From Chloroflexota bacterium (GTDB lineage Bacteria > Chloroflexota > Anaerolineae > Anaerolineales > VGOW01): a DNA stretch of 8,132 nt. Where the stretch lies: positions 1-8,132 of the forward strand of contig JACRLA010000454.1 of the NCBI GenBank assembly GCA_016215145.1. The letters are read 5' to 3'. The position numbers were made by a program, and so were the translations under genes. Below are positions 1 to 3,617 of this stretch, piece by piece (within the stretch, counting starts at the first letter, position 1; every line of letters starts with the position of its first letter). A model generated the notes under the pieces. That model had not been told where the DNA came from. It did not search any database and saw only the letters and a program-made list of their open reading frames with translations.

Positions 1-206
1 AAGTGCGGGTTGTCGGCAATCGCGGCTTGCACCATCGCTATCCGCGCTTCTACTAGGCTCAATTCACGATCAAGTTTGAGAGGGGACTGACCAGAGACAA
101 GCCAGAGGACGCGATCAAGATTTAACTGTGTTCGTGCTTCTTCCGCGAGAATGAGATGACCGAGATGAGGCGGGTCGAATGTGCCACCGAAAAGACCGAG
201 ACGCAT
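1..206 (-). CDS. nadD: Nicotinate-nucleotide adenylyltransferase, 5' part (cut by window edge)
   Basis: This is the N-terminal 68 codons of a NadD-type enzyme. The family transfers AMP from ATP to nicotinate mononucleotide, giving deamido-NAD in the cytoplasmic NAD pathway. The protein starts MRLGLFGGTFDPPHLGHL, which is the nucleotidyltransferase entry strand followed by the (H/T)xGH ATP-binding motif (HLGH). The later stretch EARIAMVQAAIADNP matches the usual NadD helix. The segment between them reads VSGQSPLK, where most family members have a PPHK/PPHR motif, so the conserved histidine is replaced by leucine. The ATG at 204-206 is the natural start because the motif begins within seven residues of it. 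No Shine-Dalgarno sequence precedes it; the upstream bases are T-rich. It lies 20 bases after the stop of the small ORF and downstream of obgE on the same strand, so it is probably cotranscribed with them. The C-terminal two thirds are outside the window. Confidence 0.9.
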   Translation of the reverse strand, partial: MRLGLFGGTFDPPHLGHLILAEEARTQLNLDRVLWLVSGQSPLKLDRELSLVEARIAMVQAAIADNPH

Positions 207-226
207 AAAAAATGGAGGTTGGGTAA

Positions 227-433
227 CTACGAGGAGTGGTGGGTTGCATCTCTAATCCGCATTTTGGCTTCGTTCTGAAGGGGCGAGCGGCCGCTCGCCC
301 TTACGCCTTTCTTCTGCCAATAAGCGGAAAAATGTTTGGGGCGAGAAAAAAGTTGACTGCGGATTAGAATGATCCTCTCTCCATCCTCTCGGGTGAGTAT
401 TTGCTCAAAATCTTTATAACTTTTGATTGCCAC
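227..433 (-). CDS. Small ORF (68 aa) between obgE and nadD, mostly made of an inverted-repeat element
   Basis: I do not recognise this as a protein family. It starts with GTG at 431-433, preceded by the best Shine-Dalgarno sequence in the window (GGAGGTGAT, six bases upstream of the start counted from GGAGG). It begins 29 bases after the obgE stop. The first 22 or so residues (MAIKSYKDFEQILTREDGER and on) look like an ordinary soluble N-terminus. From about residue 22 to residue 61 the reading frame runs through the element at 251-368, and the basic, low-information sequence there (for example QKKGVRASGR) is what a translated palindrome gives. The simplest reading is a short gene whose 3' part was replaced when the element inserted, leaving an open chimera. 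A real fused small protein or a translational-coupling leader for nadD are alternatives. Translation is plausible because of the ribosome site; function is unknown. Confidence 0.45.
   Translation of the reverse strand: MAIKSYKDFEQILTREDGERIILIRSQLFSRPKHFSAYWQKKGVRASGRSPLQNEAKMRIRDATHHSS
251..368. mobile_element. 118-bp inverted-repeat element, MITE-like
   Basis: The ends are a perfect 11-bp inverted repeat: TCTAATCCGCA at 251-261 and TGCGGATTAGA at 358-368. The interior holds a second, unrelated 20-bp perfect palindrome at 281-300 and an A/T-rich stretch at 322-353. It encodes no transposase. Terminal inverted repeats around a short non-coding body are the layout of a miniature transposable element or a dispersed palindromic repeat. 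I see no convincing target-site duplication, and only one copy is in this window, so mobility is inferred. Confidence 0.45.
281..300. repeat. 20-bp perfect G+C palindrome (contains GCGGCCGC)
   Basis: GGGCGAGCGG is followed directly by its exact reverse complement CCGCTCGCCC. It would form a stem of about 8 bp with a 4-base loop in RNA from either strand. No T-run follows on either strand, so it is not a typical intrinsic terminator, although it could slow polymerase between obgE and nadD. It forms the core of the element at 251-368. Confidence 0.75.
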
Positions 434-435
434 AA

Positions 436-444
436 ATCACCTCC
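436..444 (-). promoter_or_regulatory. Strong ribosome binding site of the small ORF
   Basis: On the minus strand this reads GGAGGTGAT, nine bases complementary to the 3' end of bacterial 16S rRNA. GGAGG lies six bases from the GTG at 433. Most genes here (nadD, obgE, the zinc-ribbon gene, the NACHT gene) lack a clear Shine-Dalgarno sequence, so this site is notable and is the chief reason to take the small ORF seriously. Confidence 0.65.
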
Positions 445-463
445 AACTTCCAACTTCCAATTT
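443..463. repeat. Heptamer tract, 3 units (CCAACTT)
   Basis: CCAACTT, CCAACTT and CCAATTT follow each other with a strict 7-nt period and run up to the obgE stop codon. The tract overlaps the first bases of the Shine-Dalgarno sequence of the small ORF. It is one of five period-7 tracts in the window. Confidence 0.6.
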
Positions 464-1743
464 TAGTCACTCCACTCCAGCTCCGCTTCACCCACCAGCA
501 CCGCATCTCCCTCTTTCACGCCTGCTTCCGTTAGCGCTTTACGAATCCCCAAGGCTTCCAAAATTTTCTGAAATCGTAACGCCGAATCTTCGTATTCCCA
601 ATACGTCATGTTCGCCGCGCGTTCAATTTTGATTCCGGTGACGCGCCACACGTTTTCGCTCTCGCGGTGAATCTCAAAAGCGTCGGGGTCAACGCCGGGG
701 CGATAGACGGGCATCACGTCGTAGGTGGGTGCGGGCGGCGCTTCGGCGAGCATGGCGGTGGCGCGGTTGAGTAAGTCGCGCGTGCCGAGTTGAGTCGCCG
801 CCGAGATCGGCATGATCACGTAGCCGCGTTTTTCAATCGTCGCTTTCACGTTTGCCCACTTCTCGCCCGCTTCAGGTAAATCCATTTTATTCAAAGCAAC
901 GATCATCGGTTTTTGCAAAAGTGATTCGTCGAAGAGCGAGAGTTCGGTGAGGATTTGATCGAAGTCGCCCATCGGGTTGGCGGCGACACCGTCGAGCAGA
1001 TGAATCAAAACGCGCGTGCGTTGGATGTGTCGCAAAAAGGCGAAGCCGAGTCCGGCGCCGATATGCGCGCCTTCGATGAGTCCCGGAATATCGGCAAGGA
1101 CGACGGTGCGGTAATCGCCGAGATCGGCGACGCCCAAATTTGGGGAGAGCGTGGTGAATGGGTAGTTAGCGATCTTGGGTCGCGCGGCGGAGACGGCAGC
1201 AAGGAAGGTGGACTTGCCCGCGTTGGGGACGCCGACGATTCCAATATCGGCAATTAATTTAAGTTCAAGCGTGATGTTGCGTTCTTCACCGGGCGTGCCT
1301 TTATCGGCGATGCGCGGCGCTTGATTGCGCGACGAGGCGAAGTGTTGATTGCCGCGTCCGCCGCGCCCGCCTTTGACGATGAGCAAGCGTTGATTTTTTT
1401 CGGTGACGTCGCCCAACACTTCTTCGGTGTCGGCGTCGCGCACCACCGTGCCAAGCGGCACGCCGATCTCAAGATCATTGCCCGACTTGCCGCTCTGCTG
1501 TTTGCGTCCACCGTTTTTGCCGCTATCGGCTTTGTGGTTGCGTTTGTGTTGGAAGTTGAGGAGGGTGTTGAGTGTTGGATCACAGATGAGATAGATCGAT
1601 CCGCCTCTGCCGCCGTCACCGCCATCGGGTCCGCCGTTGTTCACAAACTTTTCGCGCCGAAAACTGACAACGCCATTACCGCCATCTCCGGCGTTGAGAT
1701 GGATCGTGGCGTGGTCGAAGAAACGAATATCGTTAGTAGTCAT
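463..1743 (-). CDS. obgE: Obg/CgtA family GTPase
   Basis: ObgE is a GTPase that binds the large ribosomal subunit and takes part in 50S assembly, the stringent response and replication/division control. All three family domains are present (numbered from the 1743 start, 426 aa). The glycine-rich Obg fold covers about 5-155 (NAGDGGNG, GGPDGGDGGRGG). The G domain follows, with P-loop GVPNAGKS at 171-178, the TT of G2 near 197-198, G3 DIPGLIEG at 218-225, G4 NKMD at 295-298 and SAA at 324-326. A C-terminal OCT domain covers about 346-426 (WRVTGIKIE, MTYWEYEDSALRFQ). Length is normal for the OCT-bearing branch. An in-frame ATG at 1755 would add MYKI, but it overlaps a TATAAT box whose transcript would start near 1747, so I chose 1743. 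The transcript would be almost leaderless; no Shine-Dalgarno sequence is visible. The small ORF and nadD lie downstream on the same strand. Confidence 0.95.
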   Translation of the reverse strand: MTTNDIRFFDHATIHLNAGDGGNGVVSFRREKFVNNGGPDGGDGGRGGSIYLICDPTLNTLLNFQHKRNHKADSGKNGGRKQQSGKSGNDLEIGVPLGTVVRDADTEEVLGDVTEKNQRLLIVKGGRGGRGNQHFASSRNQAPRIADKGTPGEERNITLELKLIADIGIVGVPNAGKSTFLAAVSAARPKIANYPFTTLSPNLGVADLGDYRTVVLADIPGLIEGAHIGAGLGFAFLRHIQRTRVLIHLLDGVAANPMGDFDQILTELSLFDESLLQKPMIVALNKMDLPEAGEKWANVKATIEKRGYVIMPISAATQLGTRDLLNRATAMLAEAPPAPTYDVMPVYRPGVDPDAFEIHRESENVWRVTGIKIERAANMTYWEYEDSALRFQKILEALGIRKALTEAGVKEGDAVLVGEAELEWSD

Positions 1744-1753
1744 AATTTTATAC

Positions 1754-1759
1754 ATTATA
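1754..1759 (-). promoter_or_regulatory. -10 box of obgE (TATAAT)
   Basis: A perfect TATAAT on the minus strand ends 10 bases before the ATG at 1743. This predicts transcription starting within a few bases of that codon. The position where a -35 box would lie (about 1777-1782) reads CCAAAA, which is not a consensus box. If the -10 box is real, the upstream ATG at 1755 lies inside the promoter and cannot be the start. Confidence 0.55.
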
Positions 1760-1806
1760 AACGAGTGAGGGGATGTTTTTGGTTTACACTGCGAATACGG
1801 GTTTCA

Positions 1807-1860
1807 ATGAAGAATGAACAATGACAAATGAAGAATGACAAATGGCAAATGAACAATGAG
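1807..1860. repeat. Heptamer tract, 7 full units (ATGAACA/ATGACAA)
   Basis: Seven consecutive units keep a strict 7-nt period from 1807 to 1855: ATGAAGA, ATGAACA, ATGACAA, ATGAAGA, ATGACAA, ATGGCAA and ATGAACA. A partial ATGAG follows. Units differ by one to three bases. The tract sits in the divergent space between obgE and the TPR gene, upstream of the palindromic repeat, and has no coding sign. Confidence 0.8.
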
Positions 1861-1874
1861 CGAGAAAGAGCTAA

Positions 1875-1957
1875 CGTCATTGCGAGTGTTCTTCACGAAG
1901 CAATCTCGGTCGCGCTTCGAGATTGCTTCGTCGCAGAGAACGCTCCTCGCAATGACG
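1875..1957. repeat. Palindromic dispersed repeat, copy 1 (CGTCATTGCGAG ends)
   Basis: This is an 83-bp imperfect inverted repeat. The outer arms are CGTCATTGCGAG (1875-1886) and its exact reverse complement (1946-1957). The inner arms are CGAAGCAATCTCG (1896-1908) and its exact reverse complement (1918-1930), around a 9-base loop. The same outer and inner arms recur at 7519-7607. A 6-bp direct repeat, AGAGCT, lies just outside both ends (1867-1872 and 1961-1966). Repeats with these words are, from memory, scattered through many bacterial genomes between genes. The copy ends 14 bases before the TPR gene start. Confidence 0.8.
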
Positions 1958-1971
1958 CAGAGAGCTGATAG

Positions 1972-2655
1972 ATGAGAGTTTCCCCAAGAGTCAAAACACA
2001 GATAGTATCGAACGAGTCAATTAAATTGTTTCGGCAGGCAATCGAGATGCTGCAAAGCGCAGGCTCAGAACTGAACGACGAGACACGCCAAGAGACAATT
2101 GTTTTGTTGTTACTCGCCATCGCGCAAGCGGGCGCGCCTTTCACGCGGGCACATTCTTTGTTGGCGATGCTGCTGTATGAGTTGGGCAATACCGAACCTG
2201 CCGAATCGCACTTGGCGAAAGCGCTGGAACATGACCCGCTCGATTTTCGGGCGCAGTTTTTACGGGTTCAGATAGCCGCCGATGAGTTGCAGCGACTCAA
2301 AGCCCAAGCGCGGGCGCACAAAGATAATTTTGCGGTGGGCAAGTGGGAGTTTGAGGCGGACAAAGTTTTTTTGGCGCAGATGCGTTTTCACGAGAAAGCG
2401 AAACGGTTGATCGAAGTCTTTCACGAACTGTGTGATAACGGAATACACGCCGTTGAGTTTTTGTATTTCGCCAAGCAATTGCTTGCCGCAGGTGAGTTTA
2501 TGGAAGCTCATACTCAGTCCGGTTTCAGCCGTCCGCCTAACGTGTATGCGGTGATCGCTAACGCCAAAGTGGAGAACTTGATCTACGACGAGAATGCGAC
2601 GCTGGAACGCGAGGCGATTGATGAGGTGAGGAGTTTAGCGAAGGGGTTGGCTTAG
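1972..2655 (+). CDS. TPR-like helical repeat protein, function unknown
   Basis: This is a 227-residue soluble, mostly helical protein with no signal peptide or membrane segment. Residues 60-90 (AHSLLAMLLYELGN, then AESHLAKALEHDP) fit a tetratricopeptide repeat: small residues at the helix packing positions and the closing proline. The stretches at about 15-50 and 90-110 look like flanking half-repeats. The middle (110-150) is charged and helical, and residues 155-185 (VEFLYFAKQLLAAGEFMEAHTQ) may be another degenerate unit. TPR modules bind other proteins; no catalytic motif is visible and I cannot name a function. I took the ATG at 1972. An internal ATG at 2047 would remove 25 residues. No good Shine-Dalgarno or TATAAT box precedes 1972, and the upstream DNA is a palindromic repeat. 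A strong hairpin follows the gene, so it is probably a single-gene transcript. Confidence 0.7.
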   Translation: MRVSPRVKTQIVSNESIKLFRQAIEMLQSAGSELNDETRQETIVLLLLAIAQAGAPFTRAHSLLAMLLYELGNTEPAESHLAKALEHDPLDFRAQFLRVQIAADELQRLKAQARAHKDNFAVGKWEFEADKVFLAQMRFHEKAKRLIEVFHELCDNGIHAVEFLYFAKQLLAAGEFMEAHTQSGFSRPPNVYAVIANAKVENLIYDENATLEREAIDEVRSLAKGLA

Positions 2656-2656
2656 A

Positions 2657-2680
2657 GGGTAGTTGGGTTGTTGGGTGGTT
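2657..2680. repeat. Octamer tract, 3 units (GGGTNGTT)
   Basis: GGGTAGTT, GGGTTGTT and GGGTGGTT follow directly after the stop codon of the TPR gene with a strict 8-nt period. The tract lies between the stop and the terminator hairpin and is non-coding. It resembles the heptamer tracts elsewhere in the window but with a different unit length. Confidence 0.5.
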
Positions 2681-2690
2681 AGTCTGAATC

Positions 2691-2725
2691 AAGACACCGA
2701 GTGTTTTATAAACACTCGGTGTCTT
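2691..2725 (+). terminator. Hairpin terminator after the TPR gene
   Basis: A perfect 16-bp stem (arms 2691-2706 and 2710-2725) closes a 3-base loop (TAT). The arms are AAGACACCGAGTGTTT and its reverse complement. Only a short T-run (TTT at 2724-2726) follows, so termination would rely on the long stem. It stands 35 bases after the TPR stop and before the promoter of the zinc-ribbon gene, where a transcript end is expected. Its stem framework resembles that of the terminator at 6048-6080. Confidence 0.7.
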
Positions 2726-2726
2726 T

Positions 2727-2768
2727 GCTATCCGCCATTTGCTATCCGCTATTTGCCATTCGCCGATT
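2727..2768. repeat. Heptamer tract, 6 units (GCTATCC/GCCATTT)
   Basis: GCTATCC, GCCATTT, GCTATCC, GCTATTT, GCCATTC and GCCGATT repeat with a strict 7-nt period right after the terminator. The tract supplies the -35 box of the next gene (TTGCCA across the fourth and fifth units). An open frame through it joins the zinc-ribbon gene, but that extension is the translation of hairpin and repeat. Confidence 0.75.
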
Positions 2769-2780
2769 GCGCCTTATAAT
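2753..2780 (+). promoter_or_regulatory. Promoter of the zinc-ribbon gene (TTGCCA-16-TATAAT)
   Basis: TTGCCA (2753-2758, five of six consensus bases) is 16 bases from a perfect TATAAT (2775-2780). Seven bases separate the -10 box from the GTG at 2788, so transcription should begin at or next to the start codon, giving a leaderless mRNA. This is the best sigma-70-type promoter in the window. Its -35 box lies inside a heptamer tract. Confidence 0.7.
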
Positions 2781-2787
2781 CACCCCC

Positions 2788-3546
2788 GTGAGCCGCGTTT
2801 CTGATCTTTACCGTTTGCAACAGATTGATACCGAGATTGCCTTGCGAGGATCGCAACTGGCGGCGATTAATGATCAGATCGCTAACAGCCCGGCGGTGCT
2901 GCAAGCGCAAGCCGAACACAAAGCAACACAGGACTCGCTCGCCGCCGCGCGCAAACAAGCGAAGACTCTGGACGACGAAAATAAAAGCCTGACGACGAAG
3001 ATCAAAGTTGAAGAGGAACGGCTGTATGGCGGCAGGGTGACGAACCCGCGCGAACTTAAAGATTTGCAAGCAGAGATTGACGCGCTTAAACATAAACGCG
3101 AATCGCTGGACGAGAAGCAGTTGACGGCGATGGATGGCGTGGAGGGCGCGGAGAAGATCGAGTCGGCGGCGCGGGCGAATTTGGCGAAGGTGGAGACGGC
3201 TCGCGCCGGAGAGGTGAGCGATCTCATTATTAAGCGCGACGCGATCCAATCTCTCATCTCCAATCTCCAAGAGAATCGATCCTCTGCCGTTACAAACATC
3301 TCGTCCGATGATCTCACTCTCTACGAGTCACTTCGCAAACGCAAACGCGGGGTCGCGGTGGCGGCGCTGGCAAACAGTTCGTGTAAGGGCTGCGGCGAGT
3401 CGCAATCGTCGTCGCGCATTCAGATTGCCAAACAAGAAGTGGAGATCGCCCGTTGCGCCAACTGCGAACGCATTTTATACGGCGGGCAAGATGCGGGCTA
3501 TACAACTACCGAAGGCGGCGATGGTGACATGGTGACGCGGTGGTGA
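2788..3546 (+). CDS. Coiled-coil protein with C-terminal C4 zinc ribbon (zf-RING_7 type)
   Basis: A 252-residue protein of the widespread family that joins a long antiparallel coiled coil to a C4 zinc ribbon. Its biochemical role is not settled; nucleic-acid or protein binding is usually suggested. Residues 1-78 are coiled coil rich in Q, A, K and E. The family signature LYGGRVTNPRELKDLQAEI spans about 79-97. A second helix runs from about 98 to 165. The zinc ligands are C199, C202, C223 and C226 (CKGCG and CANCERILY). The Gly/Asp-rich tail is short. An open frame extends upstream to 2701, but that part translates a terminator hairpin and heptamers. The GTG at 2788 follows a strong -10 box by 7 bases and is therefore the likely start. 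No Shine-Dalgarno sequence is needed for a leaderless transcript. The NACHT gene begins 71 bases downstream and may share the transcript. Confidence 0.88.
   Translation: MSRVSDLYRLQQIDTEIALRGSQLAAINDQIANSPAVLQAQAEHKATQDSLAAARKQAKTLDDENKSLTTKIKVEEERLYGGRVTNPRELKDLQAEIDALKHKRESLDEKQLTAMDGVEGAEKIESAARANLAKVETARAGEVSDLIIKRDAIQSLISNLQENRSSAVTNISSDDLTLYESLRKRKRGVAVAALANSSCKGCGESQSSSRIQIAKQEVEIARCANCERILYGGQDAGYTTTEGGDGDMVTRW
3246..3273. repeat. In-frame heptamer tract inside the zinc-ribbon gene
   Basis: CCAATCT, CTCATCT, CCAATCT and CCAAGAG repeat with a strict 7-nt period within the coding sequence, encoding about residues 153-162 of the second coiled-coil helix. Three units make 21 bases, or seven residues, so gain of three units would keep both the reading frame and the coiled-coil heptad phase. 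The unit resembles the CCAACTT tract at 443-463. Confidence 0.5.
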
Positions 3547-3558
3547 TCGAACAGTTAC

Positions 3559-3597
3559 GGAATACGGAATACGCAATACGTATTGCGTATTCCGTAT
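3559..3597. repeat. Heptamer tract folded into a 36-bp perfect palindrome
   Basis: GGAATAC, GGAATAC, GCAATAC, GTATTGC and GTATTCC repeat with a 7-nt period. From 3562 to 3597 the sequence is its own exact reverse complement, with the centre between 3579 and 3580. It lies in the 71-base space between the zinc-ribbon stop and the NACHT start. A hairpin would form in RNA from either strand, but no T-run follows, so it may attenuate transcription or protect an mRNA end more than terminate it. Confidence 0.8.
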
Positions 3598-3617
3598 AAG
3601 GACGTTAGAGACTCATT

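Noticed and set aside
281..300. G+C palindrome as an intrinsic terminator of obgE
   Set aside because: No T-run follows it on the minus strand and nadD continues downstream on the same strand; more likely part of the inverted-repeat element.
1321..1824. 167-residue open frame on the plus strand opposite obgE
   Set aside because: It is antisense to the well-conserved Obg domain and its hydrophobic stretches mirror Gly/Ala-rich codons of obgE; it also runs through the obgE promoter.
1807..1860. Heptamer tract as a possible CRISPR remnant
   Set aside because: Units are 7 nt with no spacers between them; CRISPR repeats are about 23-40 nt separated by unique spacers, and no cas gene is present.
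1893..2189. Minus-strand open frame through palindromic copy 1
   Set aside because: It is antisense to the TPR gene, and its C-terminal part is only a translation of the CGTCATTGCGAG repeat.
2701..2787. 29-codon N-terminal extension of the zinc-ribbon protein
   Set aside because: It translates half of a terminator hairpin and six heptamers and lies upstream of the -10 box; the hydrophobic look (a false signal peptide) comes from the repeats.
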